64,000 bases of DNA from the NCBI GenBank assembly GCA_902729315.2, contig LR746267.1:315001-379000 (forward strand), given 5' to 3'. A program made the translations under genes and the position numbers. The notes under the pieces are model-generated. The model saw nothing but the letters and a program-made list of their open reading frames with translations. It was not told where the DNA came from and searched no databases. Positions 35,929 to 48,100 of this stretch are shown one piece after another (within the stretch, counting starts at the first letter, position 1; the number at the start of each line of letters is the position of its first letter). The stretch comes from Spirodela intermedia. Taxonomy: Eukaryota; Streptophyta; Magnoliopsida; Alismatales; Araceae.

Positions 35929-35941
35929 TATTTATATATGC
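35929..35941 (-). promoter_or_regulatory. TATA box for STIPL gene
   Basis: Read on the minus strand the sequence is catatataaatac. It lies about 225 bp upstream of the ATG at 35705, leaving room for a CT/GA-containing leader (35810-35850). Confidence 0.6.
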
Positions 35942-35950
35942 GTGAGATGT

Positions 35951-36075
35951 CGGGCCGTGCTGATTCGGCCCGACGCCCACTACCTCTATAAGGCCCGGAC
36001 GTTTTCGGGCCGAGCTGATCCTATAAATCGGCCCGTTTTGGACCGACTAGCCCGTTCTTGTCGGTGCCCGGCCCA
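35951..36075 (-). promoter_or_regulatory. Cluster of six GGCCC/GGGCC (site II-like) motifs upstream of the STIPL TATA box
   Basis: Motifs occur near 35951, 35966, 35991, 36006, 36029 and 36067. All are within about 140 bp upstream of the TATA box. TGGGCC/GGCCCA-type elements bind TCP factors in promoters of plant housekeeping genes. Assignment here is by motif and position only. Confidence 0.5.
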
Positions 36076-36494
36076 GACGGACCAAAAGTGGGTCCGATCA
36101 TCGGACCCAATTCCCACCTTGACCGAACCAACGTGGTCCTCATCGGGTTCAGTATCTATAAATGATTGGGAAACCCCAAGGTTATAAAATGCAAAATATG
36201 CATTATAATTCTAATTAAAATTAAAACAACCGCGTATTATTAATATTAGAGCTCGAATAATACGGAAATATGTAAAATTATATTATATTATATCATATCA
36301 TGGTTGACACCCCAGAACGCCGATAAGGCCGATAACAGACCTCTCTCTCTCTCTCTCTCTCTCTAGCAAGCGGGAGAGATCGAGAACAAAACATCAAAGC
36401 TTGACAAGCTACCCTCCCTCCTCTCTCTCTTTCTCTCTAAGTACACAGTGGGAAGGAAGAAGAAGAATTGCAGACTGTGAGAGAGTCGCCTTCT

Positions 36495-36528
<34 letters not shown>

Positions 36529-36757
36529 GCAAGCAGGAGAGATCGAGACCAAAACATGAAAGCTTGGCAAGCTACACCCCTTCCTCTCTCTCTCTCTCTC
36601 GCTTTCTCTTTATATATATCTCTAAGTACAAAGTGAGAGGGAAGAAGAGGAAGAAGAATTGCAGACTGTTGTGAGAGAGTCGCCATCTTCTTCTCTCTCT
36701 ATCTCTCATCTGAGAGTAAGAAAGAGTGTTGGGTGGGCGAGGAGGGAGACTCACCCG
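36075..36757. other. Intergenic region between STIPL and LEAFY with duplicated segment
   Basis: 36140-36310 is AT-rich. A roughly 165-200 bp tandem duplication occupies 36340-36718, immediately downstream of the LEAFY stop codon. No gene is seen. Confidence 0.65.
36340..36718. repeat. Tandem duplication, two copies of a ~165-200 bp CT-rich unit
   Basis: Both copies contain, in order, (CT)n, gcaagc-ggagagatcgaga, aacat-aaagctt-gcaagctac, a CT tract, ctaagtaca-agtg-gagg, aagaagaattgcagactgt and gagagagtcgcc. The first spans about 36340-36505 and the second about 36506-36718. The second copy is longer through CT/TA expansion. Confidence 0.85.
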
Positions 36758-38153
36758 CTAGAAGAGGTAAGGGATGCCACCGTGGGGCGGTTGCGCTGCG
36801 GCGGAGGCGGCGGTGCTGCGGGCGAGGTGGCAGAGCTGGCGGAGCTTGGTGGGCACGTACCAGATGCAGAGCCGGGGGTGTGAGTTGAAGAGCGCGTCCA
36901 CGTCCCATCCATGGTGGCGCGCTGACAGCGCCACCAGCGGCTGGTAGCAGGCCTGCCGCCAGGCTCCGACGTTCTCCCCCTTCTCCTTGAACCCTCTCCT
37001 CAGCGCATTCGACGCCTCCTCGTCCAGACAGTGCAGCGCGTAGCAGTGCACGTAGTGCCTCATCTTCGGCTTGTTTATGTAGCTCGCCCCCGCTTCCTTC
37101 GCGTACCTGAACACCTGGTTCGTCACCTGCACGGTGGCGCCACCAGCCCCTCCGCATCTCAGTAGACAACGAGAGAGAGAGAGAGAGAGAGAGAGAAGGT
37201 TTTAGACCTTGGTAGGGCACTTGTGGCCGCGTTCGCGGGAGATCGACTGGACTTGGAGGAGGAAGTCGCGGCACTGGTCGTAGAGGTGGAAGAGGTAGTC
37301 GAGGCCGTTCTTCTTCCCCCGGGCGACCTCTCCGGGCTCCGTCACGATGAACGGGTGCTCCCGCTGTCGCTCCCCGCCGGCCGCGGCGCCGCCGCCGGAG
37401 ACCTTCCCCTCGCACTCTCCCTCGCCGTCTTCTTCGTCATCGTCGTCGTCCTCCTCCTCTTCGCCGTCTTCCTCTTCCTCGTTCTTCTTCTTCTTCGGCG
37501 TCGTCTTCTTGTTCCTCCTGGTCGCCGTCGTCTTCTTCTTCTTGTGGCCTTCCCAGGCCTCGCCGCCGCTGGCCACCGCCTCCCTCTCCTGCTGGACCCG
37601 CTCCTCCGATAGGCCTGCAAATGAACCAGTAACGAAGAACCGGCGGCGCCGTCAGAGGATGCGGGGGCAGAGGAGGACGGAGAACGGGTGGGTGCTCACC
37701 TTCCTGGGAGAGGGCGTCGAGGGCGCCGGAGTCGGGGGAGACGACCTGGCGGCGCCGCCGCTGCTCCTCCTCGTCCAGTTGGAAGAACCCGTCGAGCTGC
37801 CGCCGCCGCCGCTCGGTGCGGACAGCGGCCTTAATGCCGTACCTCTCTCCGACGAGGAGCTCCCACCGGAAGACATGGCACAAGGCGGCCATCATGTCCT
37901 CAAGCTCCTCCTCCCTCATCGCGGCCAGCGTGCTCACCGTGAACCCCAGCTCCCCGATCTTCTCCACCGTCTGGTACCTCACTCCGTACGCCTGGAACAT
38001 CTCCTCCAGCTCCCCCCTCCCCGGCGGCACCGCCTCCACCTGGGCGGCGAGCAGCGACGCCGCCGCCTCGATCAGCCTGTTTGGGTGCCCCACCCTCAGG
38101 TCCCAGCATCTGAACGGGTTCGCCGCCGCCGAAAACTCGTCGGCGGGATCCAT
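36758..38153 (-). CDS. LFY: LEAFY/FLORICAULA floral meristem identity transcription factor
   Basis: Exons are 38153-37700, 37614-37208 and 37126-36758, 1230 nt in all, encoding 409 aa. The two introns sit at the classical LFY positions. The N-terminal SAM oligomerisation domain ([25 protein letters not shown] through [18 protein letters not shown]) covers about residues 50-115. A variable linker with a Lys-rich then Glu/Asp-rich tract follows. The C-terminal helix-turn-helix domain (about 240-395) is strongly conserved: [44 protein letters not shown] and [21 protein letters not shown] binds paired CCANTG-type sites as a dimer and activates floral organ genes. There is an apparent extra His in [10 protein letters not shown], where relatives I recall have RHGWD or RQGWD. 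Exons are extremely GC-rich. Intron 2 holds a (GA)n tract at 37171-37196. Confidence 0.96.
37171..37196. repeat. (GA)n microsatellite in LEAFY intron 2
   Basis: There are 26 bases of GA in the 81-bp intron. On the transcribed strand this is a CT tract 50 bp before the acceptor, effectively part of its polypyrimidine stretch. Confidence 0.9.
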
Positions 38154-38924
38154 GTTCCTCTTCTTCTAGGGTTTCTTCTCCTTCTTCTTGTTCTGCTTCT
38201 TCTGCTTCTCCTCTTCTTCCTCCGCCGCTTCTCCGGCGATCTCACCGCCGCTGAAGCTGCATTTATGTACTGGGGAGGGGGAGCCAGAAATCTCCAGATT
38301 GCCCCTCCTGAGCATGTCTGCAAACTCTGGCTAGCTCGAGATCTCACCTGTGATGGGTGACTAAGCGGCGACGGCGCTGGACCCACCGCCGCCTCGGCCG
38401 GCGGCCCCGCCGCCCACCTCCTCCCTCGCCACCCGTTCCAGAAGACAACCTTAAAACGAGAGTGCTTCCGAGGGGACATGTGAACACATCGGCGTCATAA
38501 TCTATATAAAATATACCGATTTTCATAGCGATAATTCAGATCAAAATCTCACTCGAAAACACCAAAATAATCCTCAAGAACAGAACTTTCTGGATGTTCG
38601 ATGAAATCAGAGCGTGCCCAGAAACTTTACATGATGTTCAAACTCTATGGATATTATGTGATATTTATTTTAATGGGAAAAGTTATTGCAGTCAACCCGA
38701 GAGTCAGCGTCGGGCTGAGGGGCTTCTCTGCGCCGGCTTGTGGTGCTTGCTGGTCGGAATCCGTTCGGCCGCCTTTATTTCGCGAACGTTGACGGTCCCT
38801 TCTCTCACATCCATAGATTGGGAGGAAAAGCGAGAGAGAGAGAGGGGGCAGACTTAGCGGCGATGTGAACTCTCACTCTGCTCCATGCGCTGTCATGCAG
38901 GGATAGATAGAGAGCCCAGAAACC

Positions 38925-38926
<2 letters not shown>

Positions 38927-38957
<31 letters not shown>
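38927..38957. repeat. (GA)n microsatellite
   Basis: There are about 31 bases of GA about 770 bp upstream of the LEAFY ATG. Confidence 0.9.
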
Positions 38958-38963
<6 letters not shown>

Positions 38964-39649
38964 GGGTAGACTAACAGTGAAACCCTTGCGAAAGAACACA
39001 GATTGGCAGGGGAAGAAGGGAGGGGGAAAAGCCGCCGCTGTAATCGATCAAATCACGTCACACCGTCCTCCGCCCAACACCTGAGGGAGAGACTTCTACG
39101 AGAACCCGCCCGCCTGTCAGCTTCCTTTCTCCGATGCGATTAATTGACTCCTTCCTGCTAGCAGCAGGAGGAAGAGGAGCTCTTACAACGAGGAACACAA
39201 CACGGACAAAGATAGAGGGCGAACCAGAGGCATGTAGATGGATAGACATGTAGATGGAGAGGGAGCCCTCCCTCTCACTGACCCTCTCTCCCTCCCTGTT
39301 TTGGGAACTCGCAGGTTCAGCCGCCGCGGAAGCCCACGGCCTCAAATCCAGGGAGGTGGGCCGCCGGGGAAACTGCCAGCGGCGATGGGTCGGCCCTACG
39401 GCGCCACCACCGCTCCCCGGCGGTTGTGATGGATGCAGAGGGAGGAGGGGAAAAGGCTGGTCGGGTCTGCGGCCGCGGGGGAGTCAGGTACTCTCTCTCT
39501 CTCTCTCTCTTTCTCTCTTCACTTCTTCGCTATCGGACTGGAGGCGCAGGCGGCAGGCTTTTCATTGAGCCATCAATCGCCGCCTCGGCCGCGGAGCCGC
39601 GGCGGGATCCGCCACCCACTCCACCTCCTCCTTCCGGTACGGCCCCTCT

Positions 39650-39725
39650 CACGTGTCGAGACTGGCGCCTATGGAAGTCAGCCACGTGTCGATTCCCTGT
39701 CGATGGCGAAGCTTGTCCACGTGTC
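39650..39725. promoter_or_regulatory. Three regularly spaced G-box/ABRE motifs (CACGTGTC)
   Basis: Identical CACGTGTC octamers, each followed by GA, begin at 39650, 39683 and 39718, spaced 33 and 35 bp. CACGTG with the ACGTGTC extension is the classical target of group A bZIP and bHLH factors. They lie about 1.5 kb upstream of the LEAFY ATG. Confidence 0.65.
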
Positions 39726-40572
39726 GAGTTGGGTTCCCACCCGAGCTGTATATCCATGAGTGGATCACGCGGGTGGATCTGTTCCTATCCACAAATGCAG
39801 AGTTTTATAAATATCCACACATTTAGATCAACGTATTTAGTATAAATTCTGCATTTTTCAAAAATGCCCCCTGATGTGTCTATAAGAATGTTCAAGGCCT
39901 GTTTCAGGTGGGCCCATGCGATTTTTAGTATTCACTTAAATTAATGATTAAATGAAGCCCTTTTTCTGTAATTTATTTTCATAAATTTATTCCCTAGAAA
40001 CCAGAGAAATCAGAATATGATCTTAAAAACCCTTCATTTGTCACTATTTCAGTACAACTTTAATGATTTAGTGCATGCAATAAAATATTAGAACATAGAG
40101 TTTATATATGCAAGTGAGTCTCTTAAATTAGCCTCTAGCAAGGCATATAAGTTAAATTATGATGAGATGTCTTGATACCTTCATGTTGTTATTGATTGAT
40201 TTTGATGTTAGACAGCCCACTAACATTAACAATGATGGATATGGATTATATCCACTACCAACTGCTATCTCACAACTAACTTAAAAACTTGAGAAAGTTA
40301 TGCTTTGTGTATTGAAATCAATGTTGTTGATGGAGATTTAGCTTGTAATCATATTATTGACATAGATTACAGAAATATTTGTCTATTGGATCAATTTCAA
40401 TAGTTAGTAAAGTCTTATTTTACATTATTCCAATGATAACCATCACACGTCAAATAAGTGTCTTTGATTCTATTAATATAATATGATTCTTCTACTAATA
40501 TATTTTTCAAGTTGATCTCAAATTTATGTATGCTTTAAAAGTATATATAAAAATAGTTATTGAGTTATTAAT

Positions 40573-40985
40573 TGATAATATGTGGACTCATTGAGGCATT
40601 TATGATATTATTGTAATGCAATCACCTAGGTGGTTGAGGCATATGTGGTGTGCTTATAGCAAAAAAATAGATAACATTGTTAGTTACTAGGATTTTAAAT
40701 GAAGTGATCACATGTGAGCTTGATGATGTAAAAGTTTTATGTTCCTAGAAAAATAAAGTGTATTCTAGTGATGAAATAGTAAAAAATAATGTAGATTATT
40801 CAAAAGTGAATGTAAGACAAAGGAGTTTGACTAAATTACTATAGAACTTTGTGTTCATCAATTATTTCCTATTTTAAAGTGATATTTTAAAATAATATAT
40901 ATGTTGCAAAAATAAATTATTATAAGTAATGATAATAAAAAATAACATCAATTAAACTCTCTCCCCTCCCCATTCGTTTAATTCA
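40573..40985 (+). mobile_element. Left LTR-like copy of a decayed Copia-type element
   Basis: This segment shares, in order, gata-atatgtggactcattgagg, atcacctaggt, ttgaggca, and atagaactttgtgttcatcaattatt with 49316-49740. It ends in a (t)ctctcccctccc stretch. Some 85 bp further on, ATGGCTAGCACTTC (41069) resembles a Copia gag start. Confidence 0.55.
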
Positions 40986-41507
40986 TTTAATTATCTAGAG
41001 ACCAACATTTGGTGCTTAAGTCTAGCTGAAATCATAAGAAGAAACTATTCTTTGAGGAATAGATCCCAATGGCTAGCACTTCAAGAAGCTCATGGGTATA
41101 TAAGGTCATTACACATATACACATCCTAATAACATGCTAATTCTACTTATTTATATGAGCTATTATGCATGTTTCATATGATTATATGATTATAATTAAC
41201 ATGTTGTTAAGTTAATTCATAGATTATGAATTTCATACGAATGACTGATTTTAAAGCATAAGAAATCAAATTGATGCATGAATATTACGTCATGATATTT
41301 TATTGAATAAATTATAATCCAATTATTATTATAAGGTTTATTTGAATTGCTTTAAATCAGAATTAATTAAGCATAATCCAAATATGTTGCATTATTTATT
41401 ATTTATTATTAATTTATAATATAAAGAGAGATGTCTTGTCTATGTAGTTATTTTCTATATTTAATTAAAAGGACAGATTAATTATTTTTATTGGTTTTAA
41501 TTAGGCT

Positions 41508-41529
41508 TAATAGGCCCATGGGCCTATTA
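41508..41529. repeat. 22-bp perfect palindrome centred on CCATGG
   Basis: The two 11-base halves TAATAGGCCCA and TGGGCCTATTA are exact reverse complements with no spacer. It sits at the edge of a GC-richer segment inside the AT-rich block. Confidence 0.8.
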
Positions 41530-42919
41530 GAAGACCCACAAAGACCAAGGAAGGCCCATGAGACTTAAGAGAGGAAGCCCACCACCAAAGGAAGGGGAAA
41601 CCACCCCCTCTAAATGAGGAAACTGTCCACCTTCCTCCTTTGAAGAAGTCAAAGGGGGGTTGGTGGCCTCTTCTCATTGGCCATGCCCCTCTCCCTCCTT
41701 AGGCAACCTTTGAGACAATTTCAGCCCCTCAATCAGCCCAATCCAAGGGCTCAGATAAGTCTTAGGGTGAGTAAAGTTGAGAAGACACCTTAGGAGTGCC
41801 CACCTCCTTTGGGCTGCCCTTGGAGAGGAATCTCATCCAAGGGCTATGCATTCTCTTCCATGATCCAAGGGCTGAGAATAGACACAACCACAAGAACAAT
41901 AAAAGGTCATTTGAGGATAAAAGAGATCATTTGTTGCTTGGGAGAGGGAGCCACCTAGAAGAGAAGAGGATTTGATCCAAGAACTTTACAAGGTAGTGCC
42001 AAGAACTCTTGAGGAATCTACTTGAAGCACTACATGCATCAACAATGAAGTCATATGTAGTTTATTTTATTTATGTTTTATAAACTTTTTTAAGTCTTGA
42101 ATAAGAGTTTTGTTTTCTTATTGCATTATCTTCTTCTTGAGACCCTTTTGATGAGAAAGAGTTGTTTCAATTGAAGAGCAGATAATAATTTGATTATTTG
42201 ATCTCTAGAGTAACATTAGGTTGATCTTATGATAGAATCTAACCCTTTTATTGTTTCTTTGGTCCCCTTGATGCATGTAGATCTCTTAATTTATTAAAAT
42301 TGATCACATTTCTAAGAGTGAGTAAGACATAGCAGATTAAGAATACATTACATATTTCTTTTGATTCTTCTCTTTTCATATTCTTTTGCTCCTTTAATTC
42401 TTCAAAGGTGAGCATTGATTGGAAGTAGAGAGGTGACGTGACTTAGTCATTGTATAATAAATCACAAATTTAAAATTTATAAAACTAGAAAATATAATTT
42501 TTAAATATTTAGAAGTATTTCTTAAAAAATGTATCAATTATAATTTAATAAATGTTTCAAAAATAATATAATTTTTCAAGTCGATCACACAGATGTGATA
42601 TAATATTGAGTAATATTTTAATTTTTTTACAAAGAAATAAAAATATGTAATATAAATTTTATACTAAAAAATAAAAATAAAATTATATTTAAAATTTATG
42701 AAAAAGAAAATAGATGTTAGGATGACATCAATGCCCGACTAACGTGAATCAAGAGAAAATAGAGTTTTACTTGACAATTCTTACATAAGCGATCATAAAT
42801 GATTTAATTAGTTAAATTAAGATTTATAAAAGTCAAAATAATCATAATTGAATGAAGAATAATTTAGAAACTTGACATCATGCAAGTTATCACTAAATAA
42901 AGTAAAAATTAAGTTAAAA

Positions 42920-43270
42920 GTAAGAAAGACAAAGTTCTAGCCTTGCATAGTGATTGTCGAAATTTTGTGTGTTTGGAAGAATCATTAAATGATGACCATG
43001 GCCTTAAAGACTCTCCTTAGACATGGACGACTTGAGCATTCACTAGATCTCATTTCAAAATTCAAAAAATGATGGTGAAAGTTAAACTAGTTTAAAAATA
43101 GTAAAACAAAATTTTAGTGTCGCGACAATGATGTATCAATGATGCGTCGGAATCCTAAGCATTCGAAAAGATTGTCATATAATGTCCATGACTTCAAAGA
43201 CTCTCCTTGGACAAGGATGACATGAACAATCTCTAGATCTTCTTAAAAAATCTAGAGATTAATCAAATGG
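42920..43270. repeat. Diverged tandem duplication (~175 bp unit)
   Basis: Both copies contain gtcg-aat...catt, atgatg/atgtccatg-cttcaaagactctcctt-gaca-ggatgac and gcat/caat...ctagatct. Copies are roughly 75-80 percent alike by eye. Confidence 0.6.
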
Positions 43271-44984
43271 GTTGTCGAATCGTCTCTAACAGTTGTCATT
43301 CAGTAGAACAGAAAAATGACGACTTTGCAGCTCTCTAGAAGTTGTCACGCAACGGAGATGAGTTAGATGAAGGTGGGGTGCATCTTAGGGAGCTTTATCC
43401 TCAGGTCCGCATAATAAGAGGAAGCTCTTCATCACATCTGATATGCTCTCAGGAGGTGGCGACTTATCTCTCGATAGATCATTTTCTTCTTGATGAAGGG
43501 TTTGTTCGTCAATCAATCAGAGATGATTTACTTAGTAGATTCATGATCTTTTTATTACAAATCATTCAATAATTTTAGTAATGATACTTTGTAAATCGCA
43601 TTGACGAGATTTTTACTAATGATTGAGTGATTTTGACAACTTAATCATTCATAGGTGATTTGCTAAAAAATCATGATTTAATCAGATAAAAATATGAGTT
43701 TCGGCTCTAGTAAGATTTGAATCTTTACCGATCGCCCACTTATATGAGAGAGAGTGAAATAAGTACAAAAATATTCTTATAAAGTGACATCATCAAGATA
43801 CCTCCTTCTGATAAATAAGAGATATTTGAGATATAGAAATCATAAAATCATTCTGGGGAAGGTGTGAGAATAATTTAATCCCACATCGGTTATATGTTGA
43901 ATTTTGAGATAAATCTATAATAATATGAGATTTGGGAATCAATGAGTTCTTTTCTCATGTGTGTGTATGACCACACTTTCCCTACGCCTATCTAACCACT
44001 GATGAAGTGGAAGGGGAGTGACGTACATGTGTCTCTTATTGATTCATCCTTAACCACTCAAACCCTTACTCGCGACTTCACCCTACTATGCTTCTGACCT
44101 ACTTGTGGGCCCAACTAGTGGTAGGTCCTCTTTTTTCTCTATCTTTTTATTTTATTTTATGTTTCTTTATTTATCTCAAAAATAAGATTATAAAAATTAT
44201 ATCAATTCACATAAAATTACATAATTAGTAAAAAAACCAATTAAAAACTATTTTTTACGATTTAACACAAATATAAGTCTATTTCTCATGATTTAAGGCT
44301 AAAAATATATTATTTATTAATTATTAACTCATGATAATGAAGACTTATCAAGATGGATTAAGAGAGATTAAGAAGTAGTTTAAAAATAGATTAGTCTCTT
44401 TTAATCTTTCTATTGATTTTTTAAGTGACATAATATGATTTGAGAAGACTAGAGTTCTCATTCACACACATTAGGGTTAAGGAATTCACAATTTTCTTAC
44501 ATTTCACCATTTATTTCTCATCTGATTTTTCTTATCTTAGTGATTGAAAAATTATCAAAAGAAGATTCATATATCCCCCCCCTAATAGTGTGTCTAAGTC
44601 AATTCTTTTTTACATTTTCTTCTCATTCTTCTTTCAAGTCAACCATCTAATCATCTCATTAGATTCATCCTATATTAGACAATTCCTTGTGGATTGACTT
44701 GATTTTTCTTACACTAATTAATTATATATTACTGAAATTTTAGTCTATAAATAGTGTTATTGACTCATTATTAGTGACAATTTGGAGCAATCACATCTTA
44801 TATTTGTTGTCACAAATTAAAGAAACTGAATTTTCTTATAAAAGTATTTATTAAAGTATTTATTTTGAAGTTTGGAGTGTAATTAAATATACTCATATAG
44901 AAAATGAATTTAATCAACAAGGTTATAAACTTCCTTCATTGTGCTTTTGATATGAATGAGTTTAATCATACTTTAGGTTGAAGT

Positions 44985-45190
44985 TCATGAAAAGAAATAT
45001 GGGACAAGTTTAAGATCACATATGAAGAAAAGTCAATTAGGAGTAAGGGTAATTTATCTTAACCAAACAACCAAAAAAAAAATTACAACAAAAATGAAGG
45101 AGATACATTCTTTTGATGAATCTGATTTGACCAAAGAAGAACTTTAAGATTCATTTCAGAAATTAGTAAAATTTAAAACAAAAAAAATAT
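44985..45190 (+). pseudogene. Decayed Copia-type gag fragment
   Basis: The plus strand at about 44999-45045 reads WDKFKITYEEKS, matching the W-D-x-L-x-x-x-(Y/F)-E-G-(T/S) block of Copia gag. The region then has frame breaks and stops. Only this block is recognisable, so assignment is tentative. Confidence 0.45.
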
Positions 45191-48100
45191 ATTGAACTTA
45201 ACAAGTAAAAGATACAAATATTAAAGAAAAAAATGTTTGAAATATAGTTGCAAGAAATTGAGAAATATGAGGATCTTGAAGCTATATCCAAAAATCAAGA
45301 ATTATAATTACTAGACTTGAATATTTAAAATGCATGAATTCAAACTTGTACAAACAAATTTAGTGAGAGCCAACAAAAAATAGTTTAAACACAGATGGGT
45401 TAGAATATCATGATAGTTGTGAACATATAAGTTATTTTTTTAAGAAAATACAACAATTAGCTCACCATAAATTCACTACAAAAGAAAATTCGTCACCCAT
45501 TTCACAAAAAAAGAATTAACCAAGCTCGGGTATCTACAAATATTGGATATTCTACAAACCATTATATTAACAAGAAATTTATAATATAAACTCGAATCAT
45601 AAATCCATAATTAGAGAAATATAATATGAACTTAGATACCTAAAATTGCATTATAGTACATTAGAGAAATCAAGCATAAGAAATACCCATAATTAGTTAT
45701 TTTATATAGGCCTTAGAAGTACCAAAATAATTATCTTTAACTGAAGTATAGAGGATGACAAGTAGACAGCTTCATATTGTTCTAATAAGTTATGTGTGCT
45801 TGTTGACAACATCATCTTATTCCAATAACAATGTCTAAAATGATGGAGCATATAGTTAAATTATGTGTGCTTGTTGATTCACATTTTGCATCATACCTAC
45901 ATAAGAAAATTGCAATAATGAAATATATTTTTGCATTAGCATAAAAATATTCATACTTCATGAAAGTTTTAGATGATGCATAAAGGTATCGAGTTGAAAA
46001 AATAATATGAAATTTCTTGAGGTATCACTATTTTCCTATCAACATTTTTAATAATCATTAATAGAAGAAAATTGCCATTAGTATAAGCAGCGAAATTCAA
46101 GTATGATTTGTCCAATAAAAAACTAATTTTATATTCAATATTTGTGTCATTCATTTTGTGCAGACATGTTGAAAATTTCGGTGGATGATTGATATACTTT
46201 TGATGCCATGTTATAAAATTTTCTGAAAACTATTGTGATATAAATGATATATATCTATTGAATGAACAAAAATATCATAAGAAAAAATAAAGTGAAAATG
46301 AATGGAAAAAATCTCAATTGAGTCAAAATAATTTGAAAGTGGTTAGTAGAGTATATAGATGACGTGAAGATTAGATGATTATATTAACAAACAAAAGTAT
46401 TGGTTGTTTGAATCTGTTTTTAGGAAATTATCACATTATGAAAGAATATAGATGGTCTAAAATGTTGAAACATATAGTCATAAAAGGGATGATTTTGAAT
46501 CATCTCTAATTAACTCATTCTAATTTAGTAATTAACCTATTGGTTATCTGATTACATCAATTGTAAAGACAAAACTAATTAAATAAAGATAGTTAGACCA
46601 AAGCTTTTTACCTACATTCATCTTTAACTCATGCTGAAATTCCAACCCTTCTAATTCAAAATTAATTGGAGTTTTTATCATAGAAACAAGGCTGAAAATA
46701 GTTCAAATCATACTCTGATTATAAAAGACTTAGAAAAATTATATATATTTTTTTACTCTCTCATAAATCAAAATTCATATTAAACAACTAGAAGTTTTTC
46801 ATCTACTTCTAAGATTGAGAGCCTTGAGTCATACAATAGAAATGAATTTTCAATAGAAATAATGTATTCAAATTCTAAAATTCTTTTGGAAACAGAAAAA
46901 ATATGTCTACTAGACAAGGTACATTATAATGAACTTTAACATATTAATTTTAAAGTCTTAAAAAATGGTTGTGTAGAATTGACAAAAATATCTTATTATA
47001 TGAGGAAAAAATAAATCAATGAAATTGAATTTCTCTTGGGGAACAAATAACTCTAGACTTTGCATCAAATTGATGTTACTCATCATCAGATTTAAGTTTC
47101 TCCATCTCTTCTCATAATGATCATGTCATGGTCATATTAAATGTTCAACAAATACTGATTCTTGTGCAAAGTATCTATACCATTTCAAATTATCAAATCT
47201 TACATAACATCATTCTTAAAATTCTTCTTTCATGAATTAAAAATTAAGAACATTTGTGTTCACATATGTTTCTTTGTCAAATATTTTACATTTCAAAGGG
47301 AGAAATATGATCTTCATTTCAAGAACTATCAAGTGGATACAATAAAATTGAAATTAATGATATCATAGAAACTAAGATGAATGAAAATGTAATGAAAAGT
47401 ATTGATGCTATCTTACTTTGCACAATTTTTTTTTAAAAAAATGAAGTGAAGATTAAAATGATATTGAATATTGAAAATTATAGAAAATTAAATATTAATG
47501 CTTCAAACTAATATATGAAGTCTACAGACCAAAAATACGAGTGAAATATTGACAGATGAAAACTAGATTAATATAATGTATGAAAAATTAGAACAATTTA
47601 AGAGAAATTAAGTATGTGAATTGGTGTCTAAACTCAATGATGGAAATATGATTGGCATATAATGAACCTATAAAAATAAATTAAAAGGTAAGACAATATC
47701 AGAAAAATCTATCTAGAAATGTTAACAAATACGAGATAAATTATACATCTTTTAGGTAGAGTAAACATGATGTTAAAAATACTACATCTTTTTAGTAGGA
47801 TACCATTATAAATTTTGAGATTGTTATTGTATGGAATAAAGTATTGCAATAAATCTATACATTTATGTATCATCAATATAATGCTATTATTTTATCTCTT
47901 TTGATTTTCTTGAAAAATGCTTGATAAAGCCATTCAAGTATTATGATTCTCATTGTACTTGTTACCATATTCAGGTGAAGCAATAAAGTAGTAGGATAAA
48001 ATCTAAATTTACTTTTATAAAAACAACTTTGAAAAATGAAATCTGAGTGAAATCTTCTATTTTAGTTGTTGTAGATTTTTACTATGCTGATGTGGTGATT

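Larger units (their letters stand above)
38154..39850 (-). promoter_or_regulatory. LEAFY upstream region (GC-rich to 39.85 kb)
   Basis: Reading away from LEAFY there is a pyrimidine-rich leader, a TATA-like acataaatg on the minus strand (38263-38271) and a second TATA-rich patch at 38498-38516. Next come (GA)n at 38927-38957, CT/GA tracts near 39490, and three CACGTGTC boxes at 39650-39725. The reading frames of 60-140 codons here look like chance frames in GC-rich DNA. No gene is supported. Confidence 0.5.

Noticed and set aside
37347-38360. 337-codon plus-strand open frame opposite LEAFY
   Set aside because: It is antisense to well-supported LEAFY exons and crosses their introns. Its length comes from very high GC content and lack of stop codons; the peptide is low complexity.
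43342-43572. 76-codon frame in the AT-rich block
   Set aside because: There is no recognisable domain, and it lies in a region of decayed repeats beside a tandem duplication.
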